A stretch of DNA of 64,000 bases from an uncultured Lachnospiraceae bacterium (GTDB taxonomy: Bacteria > Bacillota > Clostridia > Lachnospirales > Lachnospiraceae). Below, piece by piece: positions 37,320-44,929 of this stretch. Numbering within the stretch: position 1 is the first letter of the stretch; every line of letters starts with the position of its first letter. The notes under the pieces are model-generated. The model did no database searches. It saw nothing but the letters and a program-made list of their open reading frames with translations, and had not been told where the DNA came from. Made by a program: the position numbers and the translations under genes. The DNA lies in contig CAJUGG010000076.1 of the NCBI GenBank assembly GCA_910585995.1, positions 1-64,000 on the forward strand, written 5' to 3'.

Positions 37320-38696
37320 ATGAGTAGTATATCGATGATGGAATTGAGTAAGGAGCTGGATGAGCAGTTTGATCGTCTGGTGAATGAGTGTATGGTCTCT
37401 GGGGAGATTGATCCGAATTTGTACACGGAGTATGATGTGAAGAGGGGGCTTAGGGACTCTAATGGGAAGGGGGTTCTGACGGGCTTAACGGAGATCTCGG
37501 ATGTGTGTTCTTATCGGCTGGTGGGTGGCAAGAAGATGCCGGCGGATGGGGAATTGTATTTTCAGGGATATAATGTGGAGGATTTGATTAAGGGGTCTGA
37601 GGGGCGCAGGTATCGGTTTGAGGAGGTGACATATCTGCTCTTGTTTGGGGAACTGCCGAATCCAAAACAGCTTAGAACATTTGTTCGAATTGTGAAGAGC
37701 TTGCAGGAATTGTCAGGTCGGTTTGTGCGGGATGTGATTATGAAAGCTACCAGTCCGAATTTGATGAATGCCCTGCAGCGGTGTATTTTGACTTTGTATT
37801 GTTATGATTCGGAGCCGGATGAGGTGTCGGTGCCGAATGTTCTCAGGCAGTCGCTTCAGTTGATCGCCAAGATGCCGCAGATCGCAGTGTATTCGTATCA
37901 TGCGTACCGGCATTTTCACTATGATGAGACGCTGGTGATCCGCCTGCCGGATAAGGAGTTGTCTATCGCGGAAAATATTTTGCAGATGTTAAGGCCGGAT
38001 GGACAGTTTACGGAGTTGGAGGCTAAGGTGCTGGATGTGGCGTTGGTGCTGCATGCGGAGCATGGAGGAGGAAATAATTCTACATTTACGAATCATGTGG
38101 TGACTTCTTCGGGGACGGATACATATTCGGCGACAGCGGCATCCATCGCATCTCTCAAAGGACCGAGGCATGGCGGGGCCAATCTGAAGGTGCAGCAGAT
38201 GTTTGACGACTTGAAAAAAAATTGCCCGGATTATGAGGACGAACATGCATTAACTTGCTATCTCGAAGGCATCCTGGATAAAAAGGTGTTTGATAAGGCG
38301 GGTCTGATCTATGGAATGGGTCATGCGGTCTATACAGAGTCTGACCCAAGAGAGGTGATATTAAAACGGTATGCCAGAAGGCTCTCAGAAGAAAAGGGAT
38401 TGCAGCAGGAGTTTGAACTCTATGCGCGGGTGGAGCGTTTGGCGGGTGAGATTATCGCGAAAAAACGGCGGCTGTTTAAGCCCATCTGCGCCAATGTGGA
38501 TTTTTATAGTGGATTTGTCTATTCGATGCTGGGGATTCCTATGGAGATGTTTACCCCCATCTTTGCCATTGCCAGGATCTCCGGGTGGAGTGCGCATCGG
38601 ATGGAAGAAGTGGTAAATAATGGAAAGATTATAAGACCTGCGTATAAATTTGTGGGAACCCACAGAGAGTATTGTGAGCTGGATCAGAGATTATAG
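37320..38696 (+). CDS. Citrate (Si)-synthase / 2-methylcitrate synthase family
   Basis: Condenses oxaloacetate with acetyl-CoA. Catalytic region is intact: HAEHGGGNNSTF and GPRHGGAN (first His region), YGMGHAVYTESDPR (second His) and NVDFYSG (Asp). 458 residues with a clostridial N-terminal extension before the fold. AAGGAG precedes the ATG. In anaerobes it supplies 2-oxoglutarate for glutamate; glnA lies 4 kb away. A tail resembling family L leaders (GCGGTACT) lies just before the ribosome site. Confidence 0.92.
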   Translation: MSSISMMELSKELDEQFDRLVNECMVSGEIDPNLYTEYDVKRGLRDSNGKGVLTGLTEISDVCSYRLVGGKKMPADGELYFQGYNVEDLIKGSEGRRYRFEEVTYLLLFGELPNPKQLRTFVRIVKSLQELSGRFVRDVIMKATSPNLMNALQRCILTLYCYDSEPDEVSVPNVLRQSLQLIAKMPQIAVYSYHAYRHFHYDETLVIRLPDKELSIAENILQMLRPDGQFTELEAKVLDVALVLHAEHGGGNNSTFTNHVVTSSGTDTYSATAASIASLKGPRHGGANLKVQQMFDDLKKNCPDYEDEHALTCYLEGILDKKVFDKAGLIYGMGHAVYTESDPREVILKRYARRLSEEKGLQQEFELYARVERLAGEIIAKKRRLFKPICANVDFYSGFVYSMLGIPMEMFTPIFAIARISGWSAHRMEEVVNNGKIIRPAYKFVGTHREYCELDQRL

Positions 38697-38708
38697 CGTG
38701 GATAGGGG

Positions 38709-38738
38709 TTGGAAAATGAGGATGAGATATGTTATACT
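38709..38738 (+). promoter_or_regulatory. Promoter before the DPM1-like glycosyltransferase
   Basis: TTGGAA, 18-base spacer, TATACT. The start site would fall only a few bases before the first ATG, which bears on the choice of start codon. Confidence 0.5.
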
Positions 38739-38748
38739 GTAGAAAAAT

Positions 38749-39723
38749 ATGGAAAGTGATAAGGGAGACAGAGATTTGGATCGGATAGCAGTATTGATTC
38801 CATGTTATAACGAAGAGAAGACCGTGGAAAAGGTAGTGCGGGATTTTAAGACGGTGCTGCCGGAGGCAGTGATCTATGTATATGACAATAATTCTTCGGA
38901 TCATACCGTAGAGAAGGCTTTGAAAGCTGGAGCAGTCGTGCGCCATGAGTACCAGCAGGGAAAAGGAAATGTCATACGTAGGATGTTTAGAGAGATTGAC
39001 GCACAAGTCTATATTATGACGGATGGGGATGATACCTATCCGGCAGAATTTGCCAGAGAGATGGTGGACAAGGTATTGAATCATCAGGCGGATATGGTAG
39101 TAGGAGATCGTCTGTCCTCCACGTATTTTACCGAAAATAAAAGACCTTTTCATAATTTTGGCAATTCCCTGGTCAGAGGAACGATTAATCGGTTATTTCA
39201 CACAGAGATCAAAGACATCATGACCGGCTATCGAGCCTTTAGCTATCAGTTTGTAAAGACTTTTCCGGTGCTGTCCAAAGGATTTGAGATCGAGACTGAG
39301 ATGTCGATCCATGCGGCGGATAAAAATATGCAGGTGGACAATGTGGTGATCGAGTACCGGGACCGCCCGGAAGGCAGCGAATCCAAGCTGAACACCTATT
39401 CTGACGGAGCCAAGGTGCTGCTTAGCATCTCCAAGATGTACCGCAACTATAAACCCATGAACTTTTTCGGGATAGTGGCACTGCTGCTGGCAGTGGCCAG
39501 TGTGGGATTTTTTATCCCTGTGCTGTTTGAGTACCTCTCTACCGGACTTGTACCCAAATTTCCCACATTGATCGTATGTGGGTTTGCCCTGATGGCATCG
39601 CTGCAGTCCGTATTCGCTGGCCTGATACTGGCTTCCGGTGCCCAGCGCAATCGTCAGGAATTTGAGATGGATCTTATCCAGGTAAATATGCACTATAAGG
39701 AGCTTATGAAAGATGTGGAATAA
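38749..39723 (+). CDS. DPM1-like GT2 glycosyltransferase with C-terminal membrane helices
   Basis: GT-A domain with IPCYNEEKTVEKV, YDNNSSDHT, TDGDDTYPAE (DXD-like) and GDRLSSTY, then two membrane helices (about 235-290). It resembles polyprenyl-phosphate glycosyltransferases that charge a lipid carrier. The ATG lacks a ribosome site and would be nearly leaderless; a TTG 27 bases later has AAGGGAG and may be the true start. It overlaps the following DUF6020-like gene by 11 bases, so lipid-linked sugar may feed that protein. Confidence 0.88.
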   Translation: MESDKGDRDLDRIAVLIPCYNEEKTVEKVVRDFKTVLPEAVIYVYDNNSSDHTVEKALKAGAVVRHEYQQGKGNVIRRMFREIDAQVYIMTDGDDTYPAEFAREMVDKVLNHQADMVVGDRLSSTYFTENKRPFHNFGNSLVRGTINRLFHTEIKDIMTGYRAFSYQFVKTFPVLSKGFEIETEMSIHAADKNMQVDNVVIEYRDRPEGSESKLNTYSDGAKVLLSISKMYRNYKPMNFFGIVALLLAVASVGFFIPVLFEYLSTGLVPKFPTLIVCGFALMASLQSVFAGLILASGAQRNRQEFEMDLIQVNMHYKELMKDVE

Positions 39724-41368
39724 TCTCTTGACCATACGACCCCGGCGTATCTGGATCTTTGCAGCGGCAGGCGGTATCCTTTTTGCCGCTTTGGATCGTA
39801 TGGGCTATCTGCTTACGCACTATGGAAGTATTTGGGTCATCTCAGAAAACCCATGGCATCGGACGCTTTTTCATCGTATTCTGTTAAGGCTGCCAGTCAG
39901 TATTCTGGCAGTTTTTGTATTATTGCTCCTGACAGACTGCCTGATGGCTCCCGATAAAAAACAAAATACATGTTTAGCCCGCCTCCGCGGGGCAGTCAGT
40001 CGCTTTTTTTCCCTTCGCCACAGTTTTTCCCTCCTGTGGCTGATCTATTTTATCAGTTTTCTGCCCGCATTTTTGGGAGGATACCCCGGCATCTTCGCCG
40101 CCGATGCGCCTAACCAGATCGGATGGACCTTCAGCGGCTGGCTTACCGGACACCATCCCCTTCTGCACACCGGTATCCTGTGCGGCATCTTTTCTCTCAC
40201 CAGGAGTCTGGGCCTGTCCGATTCCACCGCCGCGGCCATCTATACCCTGTTACAGATGCTTGCCCTGTCCGCGATCTTCTCAGGACTCAGCCAGTTCCTC
40301 AAAAAAGAGAAAGCCCCCCTGTGGCTTCAAACAGGCACTGTTCTTTTCTTATGCCTGTTTCCCTTTCACGCCCTGATGGCTGTATATACCACCAAAGACA
40401 CCCTGTTTTCCGGTATCTTTCTATTGTGCCTGTTACAGATTTATCAAATGTGCATCAGACCAGAGACCTATTTTGAAGGCTATACAGGCATCCTAAAAGG
40501 CGGCCTGTGCTTCACCCTGCTCTTTTTGATGCGAAACAACGGCTTTCATACCCTGATCCTGTGTCTGCCCTTCCTGTTTCTCTGTCTGAGAAAATATTGG
40601 AAAATACTGCTGATCCTGTTCCTGGGACTTTTCCTGATCTATCAGTTCTATAACGGCCCCATATTCACCCTCCTGAAAGCCGAACCCGGCAATGAAAGAG
40701 AAGCCTACAGCATCCTGATGCAGACCTTAGGCCGCACCTACGTAGCCGGCGGAGATATCCGCCCCGAAGAGATGGATCTCATCCGCCCCGTCCTGGACGA
40801 AGAGACCCTCTCCCTCTACACCCCGGACCTGTCCGACCCCATCAAAAACCAATTCCACACTGATGCCTTCCAGCAACAAAAAGCCCAGTTCTTAAAAACC
40901 TGGCTGACCATCGGCCTGCGAAATAAAAAAATCTACATTGATGCCTTCCTAAACACCACGGCCGCTTTCTGGTATCCAGACACCACCACCGAATACCTGG
41001 AGTTCACCTGCTTCGACATCGAAAAAGAGAACTCCCTCTACCCCCATGTACAGATGACCCCCCTCATCCCCCTGTTTCACCACTACTACACCGCCATCGG
41101 AACCGATGCCGCTTTCCGAAAAATCCCCTTCGTCAGAGAACTTTTCTCCATGGGTTTCTATGTATGGCTGATGCTTTACGCCGCCCTCTACAGCTTCTAC
41201 TGCCGCGATTACCAAAAACTCCTCTGGATGCTCCCTATGTGGACCTACCTAACCACCAGCCTTCTAGGCCCCACAGCCCTGCTACGTTACGCCTACCCCC
41301 TGATCCTCCCTGCTCCCCTCCTCCTCTTTTACCTAACCAAACCCTCTAAAAATATAAACCCAAATTAA
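39713..41368 (+). CDS. DUF6020-like polytopic membrane protein (GT-C-like)
   Basis: A 551-residue membrane protein with about 11 helices; the early loop FLGGYPGIFAADAPNQIGW and GHHPLLHTGI is the typical GT-C-like catalytic-loop position. It is related to the protein encoded at 18983-20878. The overlap with the DPM1-like gene suggests the pair transfers a lipid-linked sugar at the cell surface. Codon use changes along the gene: the second half is markedly C-rich at third positions, unlike the neighbours. Confidence 0.72.
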   Translation: MWNNLLTIRPRRIWIFAAAGGILFAALDRMGYLLTHYGSIWVISENPWHRTLFHRILLRLPVSILAVFVLLLLTDCLMAPDKKQNTCLARLRGAVSRFFSLRHSFSLLWLIYFISFLPAFLGGYPGIFAADAPNQIGWTFSGWLTGHHPLLHTGILCGIFSLTRSLGLSDSTAAAIYTLLQMLALSAIFSGLSQFLKKEKAPLWLQTGTVLFLCLFPFHALMAVYTTKDTLFSGIFLLCLLQIYQMCIRPETYFEGYTGILKGGLCFTLLFLMRNNGFHTLILCLPFLFLCLRKYWKILLILFLGLFLIYQFYNGPIFTLLKAEPGNEREAYSILMQTLGRTYVAGGDIRPEEMDLIRPVLDEETLSLYTPDLSDPIKNQFHTDAFQQQKAQFLKTWLTIGLRNKKIYIDAFLNTTAAFWYPDTTTEYLEFTCFDIEKENSLYPHVQMTPLIPLFHHYYTAIGTDAAFRKIPFVRELFSMGFYVWLMLYAALYSFYCRDYQKLLWMLPMWTYLTTSLLGPTALLRYAYPLILPAPLLLFYLTKPSKNINPN

Positions 41369-41392
41369 TAACCTCCCTACGTACCCAGGGCT

Positions 41393-41628
41393 ACTCCACA
41401 AGGCACGCTGCCGCTGACGCAAAACAGGGTGTCTGGCTGTTGACGAATTGTGCTGTGTGGATTGGAGCGGACAGTGTAAGCAGTTTGTACGCCCCGGACG
41501 AACACATGTATTACGTGTCCGTCCGGGGCGTACAAACTGCTTACACTGTCCGATACATTCCATGCAGACATTCGTCAACAGTCAGACGCCCTGTTTTGAC
41601 CAGCATTGAGCAGCGTGCCTTGTGGAGT
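41393..41628. repeat. Long palindrome, copy B (hairpin family P)
   Basis: A 236-bp inverted repeat. Outer arms ACTCCACAAGGCACGCTGC pair perfectly; further in, CAAAACAGGGTGTCTGGCTG pairs with two mismatches, and AGTGTAAGCAGTTTGTACGC pairs perfectly around a short loop. The core matches copies A and C when read in reverse, but the outer arms are unrelated. Overlapping ORFs are by-products of the palindrome. Confidence 0.88.
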
Positions 41629-41639
41629 CCCGTCCCCCA

Positions 41640-41936
41640 TCAACACCCGCAATCTTCATAAGGCGGCCGCGGAGGTCTAGGTGGCGGAGGAGGCGGCATC
41701 GGTCTTGAAGGCTGCTCACTTGGGCAGCCGCAGCTATCCTCCCGGTCCATATTACATCCACAATCACATCCGCAATTGTTGCCGCCGCCATTGTTATTGC
41801 CGCATCCGCAATCATTGTCGCAGCAAACATTATTGCATCCGCAACGATTGCCGCATCCGCAGTTCGTGTTGCAGCCACAGTTATTTCTGCCGCCGCTGCC
41901 GCATAACAACAGTAAAATCCAAATCCAACTATTCAT
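41640..41936 (-). CDS. Small Cys/Gly/Asn-rich protein with proline-rich tail
   Basis: 98 residues: a short hydrophobic N-terminus (WIWILLLLCG), a 45-residue block of repeated CGC and NNCGC motifs with about 20 Cys, then a run of prolines and a final CGC. Cys-rich proteins of this kind in Clostridia are sometimes labelled chorion-like. AAAGGAG precedes the ATG. It could be a spore-surface or metal-binding protein; no function is assigned. It is divergent from glnA. Confidence 0.68.
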   Translation of the reverse strand: MNSWIWILLLLCGSGGRNNCGCNTNCGCGNRCGCNNVCCDNDCGCGNNNGGGNNCGCDCGCNMDREDSCGCPSEQPSRPMPPPPPPRPPRPPYEDCGC

Positions 41937-41980
41937 ATTTTCAACTCCTTTCTTCTATAGACTATGCAGCAGACTCTTTC

Positions 41981-42009
41981 TTGACAAAGAGATTTGCAAC
42001 TGCTATATT
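41981..42009 (+). promoter_or_regulatory. Consensus sigma-A promoter of glnA
   Basis: TTGACA, 17-base spacer, TATATT, the best promoter in the window; it gives an mRNA leader of about 75 bases. Confidence 0.75.
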
Positions 42010-42021
42010 TGAAACAGAAAC

Positions 42022-42054
42022 AAGGGCGTTTCCGTAGCAAGGAAGTACGCCCTT
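42022..42054 (+). promoter_or_regulatory. Leader hairpin of glnA
   Basis: AAGGGCGT pairs with ACGCCCTT, with an inner TTCC/GGAA stem and loop GTAGCAA, followed by TCTT. It lies in the glnA leader and could be an attenuator or an RNA target of the ANTAR protein encoded after glnA, though the classic dual hexaloop is not evident. Confidence 0.5.
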
Positions 42055-42089
42055 TCTTACATGAAATGGAGATAGAAGGAGCAAAAAGG

Positions 42090-43421
42090 ATGAGCAAATA
42101 TACCAAAAAAGATATTTTGGAGATGGTCGAAGAAGAAGATGTGGAATTTATCCGCCTCCAATTCACTGATCTGTTTGGAAGTATGAAAAATTTAGCAATC
42201 ACATCCGGGCATCTGAAAAAGGCGCTGGAAAATAAAGTGATGTTTGACGGATCTTCCATCGAGGGATTTGTGCGCGTGGATGAAAGCGATATGTACCTCT
42301 ATCCGGACTATAGTACCTTTACCATGTTTCCCTGGAGACCTCAGCATGGCAAAGTGGCAAGACTGATCTGCGATGTCTACCGTCCGGACGGAACCTGTTA
42401 TGAAGGCGACCCGCGGTATATTTTGAAAAAGGTCGTCTCCGAGGCAGCCGGAATGGGCTATGTGTTTCAGGTGGGGCCGGAGTGTGAATTTTTTCTGTAT
42501 CATATGGATGATAACGGGATGCCTACCAATATTACGCATGAGCAGGCAGGATATTTTGATATGGGTCCCTTGGATTTTGGGGAAAATGCCCGCCGGGATA
42601 TGGTATTGACACTAGAGGATATGGGATTTGAAGTGGAGGCTTCCCATCATGAAAATGCACCGGCGCAGCATGAGATTGATTTTCACTATGACGATGCGCT
42701 GACAGCGGCAGATAATATGATGACTTTTAAGTTAGCTGTGAAGACTATCGCCAAAAGACATGGACTCCATGCCACATTTATGCCCAAGCCCAAACGCGGG
42801 ATCGATGGTTCCGGTCTGCATATCAATATGTCTCTGTCTAAAGACGGCGTCAATATCTTTCAGGATACCCATGATTCCAATGGTCTTAGCCAGGAAGCTT
42901 ATTATTTCTTAGGCGGGATTATGAAGCATATCAAAGCTATGACGCTGATCTTAAATCCGCTGGTCAATTCTTATAAGCGCTTAGTTCCAGGATATGAGGC
43001 GCCTGTCTATATTGTATGGTCAGCGAAAAACCGTACGCCTCTGGTACGGATACCTGCCACCAGAGGAGAAGACACCCGGATTGAACTGCGTTCTCCGGAC
43101 CCGGCATGCAATCCTTATCTGGCGCTTGCCGTGTGTCTGGCAGCGGGCTTAGAGGGGATCAGGCAAAAGACAGAACCGCCTAAGAGCATAGACAGGGATG
43201 CCAATAGGCTGACGCCAGAAGAATTAAAAGATTTACAAATAGAAAGTCTTCCAAGAAATCTCAAAGAGGCTGTGGAGGCATTTGAAAAAGACCCATTGAT
43301 GAAAGAAGTATTAGGGGAAGAAGTCTGCCAGAAATATGCTTTTGGAAAGAGAAGAGAGTGGGAGGAATATAATGCACAGGTATCTCAGTGGGAGCTTGAT
43401 AATTATCTGTTAAAGATCTAA
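42090..43421 (+). CDS. glnA: Glutamine synthetase type I (alpha)
   Basis: ATP-dependent amidation of glutamate. 443 residues, the length of the Bacillus/Clostridium GSI-alpha form, with GPECEFFLY, HHENAPAQHEIDF, GSGLHINMSL and RIPATRGEDTRIELRSPDP. The ATG chosen follows GAAGGAG and lies 75 bases after the transcription start; an upstream frame would start within the promoter. An ANTAR regulator gene follows after about 10 bases, a pairing common in Clostridia and linked to nitrogen control. Confidence 0.95.
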   Translation: MSKYTKKDILEMVEEEDVEFIRLQFTDLFGSMKNLAITSGHLKKALENKVMFDGSSIEGFVRVDESDMYLYPDYSTFTMFPWRPQHGKVARLICDVYRPDGTCYEGDPRYILKKVVSEAAGMGYVFQVGPECEFFLYHMDDNGMPTNITHEQAGYFDMGPLDFGENARRDMVLTLEDMGFEVEASHHENAPAQHEIDFHYDDALTAADNMMTFKLAVKTIAKRHGLHATFMPKPKRGIDGSGLHINMSLSKDGVNIFQDTHDSNGLSQEAYYFLGGIMKHIKAMTLILNPLVNSYKRLVPGYEAPVYIVWSAKNRTPLVRIPATRGEDTRIELRSPDPACNPYLALAVCLAAGLEGIRQKTEPPKSIDRDANRLTPEELKDLQIESLPRNLKEAVEAFEKDPLMKEVLGEEVCQKYAFGKRREWEEYNAQVSQWELDNYLLKI

Positions 43422-43431
43422 GCCGTGGGGA

Positions 43432-43989
43432 GTGAGAACGTTGACCAGTATATTGATTGTCTTTCCAAAGATGGAAGACGCGAAAAGCATCCGAAACCTG
43501 TTGGTAAGGCATGGTTATGATGTGGCGGCAGTATGTACGCTTGGCTCCCAGGTCTTAAATGATGTGGATATGATGAACAGTGGTATTGTGATCAGCGGTT
43601 ATAAATATCCAGATATGTACTACAGAGAACTGTACGAAGCGCTTCCGCCGGATTTTGACATGCTTCTTTTGGCTTCTCCACGGGTATGTGCAGAGTGTGA
43701 AAGGGAAAAGATCGTCTGTGTCACAATGCCTTTGAAAGTACACGATCTGATGAATACACTGGAGATGATGTGTATGAATCAGGCGCGCATAAAGAAAAAC
43801 CGGAATAAAAAGCCCAGACAGAAGACGGAGGCAGAACGAAGAATCATCGGAGAAGCTAAAGAGATCCTGATGCTCAGGAATCATATGTCTGAGGAACAGG
43901 CGCACAAATATATCCAAAAATGTAGTATGGACAGCGGAACTTCCATCGTAGAGACGGCGCAGATGGTGATTCGCATGAATAAAATATGA
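43432..43989 (+). CDS. ANTAR-domain RNA-binding response regulator with degenerate receiver
   Basis: Residues about 1-115 look like a receiver fold but lack the acidic pocket and the phospho-acceptor Asp (VISGYKYPDM in its place). The C-terminus is an ANTAR helical domain (RRIIGEAKEILMLRNHMSEEQAHKYIQ, ETAQMVIRM), which binds RNA hairpins to prevent termination. GTG start; a TTG nine bases later is better spaced from GGGGAG. Downstream of glnA, it probably acts on nitrogen genes without phosphorylation. Confidence 0.85.
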   Translation: MRTLTSILIVFPKMEDAKSIRNLLVRHGYDVAAVCTLGSQVLNDVDMMNSGIVISGYKYPDMYYRELYEALPPDFDMLLLASPRVCAECEREKIVCVTMPLKVHDLMNTLEMMCMNQARIKKNRNKKPRQKTEAERRIIGEAKEILMLRNHMSEEQAHKYIQKCSMDSGTSIVETAQMVIRMNKI

Positions 43990-44002
43990 TAGTATATCAA
44001 AA

Positions 44003-44056
44003 ACAGCAGCGAACCGGACAAGCCTAGGGAGGTGGAAAGTTAGCTGCGGGACTAAA
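44003..44056 (+). repeat. Degenerate hairpin leader unit before dapF (family L)
   Basis: AACAGCAGCGAACCGGACAAG then GCTGCGGGACTAAATA directly before the ribosome site. It keeps the outer GCAGC/GCTGC stem and the GAACCG block but lacks the long upper stem. Confidence 0.6.
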
Positions 44057-44072
44057 TAAAAGGAGACAGGGT

Positions 44073-44924
44073 ATGAAGTTTACAAAAATGCATGGAATCG
44101 GGAATGATTATGTCTATGTGGACTGTACAAAAAAAGATGTGGAACAGCCAGGAAAGATTGCAAAATTAGTCAGTGACCGGCACTTTGGCATCGGTTCTGA
44201 CGGGCTGATCCTGATCAAATCTTCAGAGACGGCAGACTTTCGGATGGACATGTACAACGCCGACGGATCACAAGGGGAGATGTGCGGCAACGGCATCCGC
44301 TGTGTGGGAAAATATGTCTATGATTATGGTCTGACCACTCAGACAGAACTGGTGATCGAGACGCTGGCTGGCTATAAAAAGCTTTCTCTTATGGTGGAGC
44401 AGGGCAAAGTCGCCAAAGTAAGGGTCAATATGGGAGAGCCGATATTAGCTCCTGAGAAGATCCCGGTGATAGCTGACAGAGAACCAGTGATACAAGAGCC
44501 GATTGTGGTCTGTGACAAAGAGTGGAAGGTGACTTGTGTGTCTGTGGGAAATCCCCATGCAGTGGTCTTTTTAGAGGAACCCGTGATGGAGTTTGACATG
44601 GAAAAAGTAGGGCCATATTTTGAAAATCATGAACGGTTTCCCAATCGAATCAATACGGAATTTATTGAAGTTGTAAACAGAGACAGGCTTAAGATGCGGG
44701 TCTGGGAGCGGGGAGCCAATGAGACCTTTGCCTGCGGAACAGGGGCCTGTGCCAGCGCCGTAGCTGCGGTACTCAATGGATATTGCAACAGAAAAGTGAC
44801 AATAGAGCTTTTAGGAGGAGAATTGGAGATCGAATGGAAGGAATCCGACAACTGTATCTATATGACAGGAAGCGCTACCACAGTATTTGACGGAGAGATC
44901 CATCTGCCGGAAGGATTGGAATAA
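44073..44924 (+). CDS. dapF: Diaminopimelate epimerase
   Basis: Interconverts LL- and meso-diaminopimelate for lysine and peptidoglycan. The two catalytic Cys motifs are intact: [11 protein letters not shown] (about 70) and [10 protein letters not shown] (about 219). Start [12 protein letters not shown] is typical, and length is 283. AAGGAGAC precedes the ATG. Preceded by a short hairpin leader unit. Confidence 0.95.
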   Translation: MKFTKMHGIGNDYVYVDCTKKDVEQPGKIAKLVSDRHFGIGSDGLILIKSSETADFRMDMYNADGSQGEMCGNGIRCVGKYVYDYGLTTQTELVIETLAGYKKLSLMVEQGKVAKVRVNMGEPILAPEKIPVIADREPVIQEPIVVCDKEWKVTCVSVGNPHAVVFLEEPVMEFDMEKVGPYFENHERFPNRINTEFIEVVNRDRLKMRVWERGANETFACGTGACASAVAAVLNGYCNRKVTIELLGGELEIEWKESDNCIYMTGSATTVFDGEIHLPEGLE

Positions 44925-44929
44925 GTGGT

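Noticed and set aside
41440..41661. Overlapping ORFs on both strands with similar products
   Set aside because: They arise because a palindrome encodes the same peptide on both strands.
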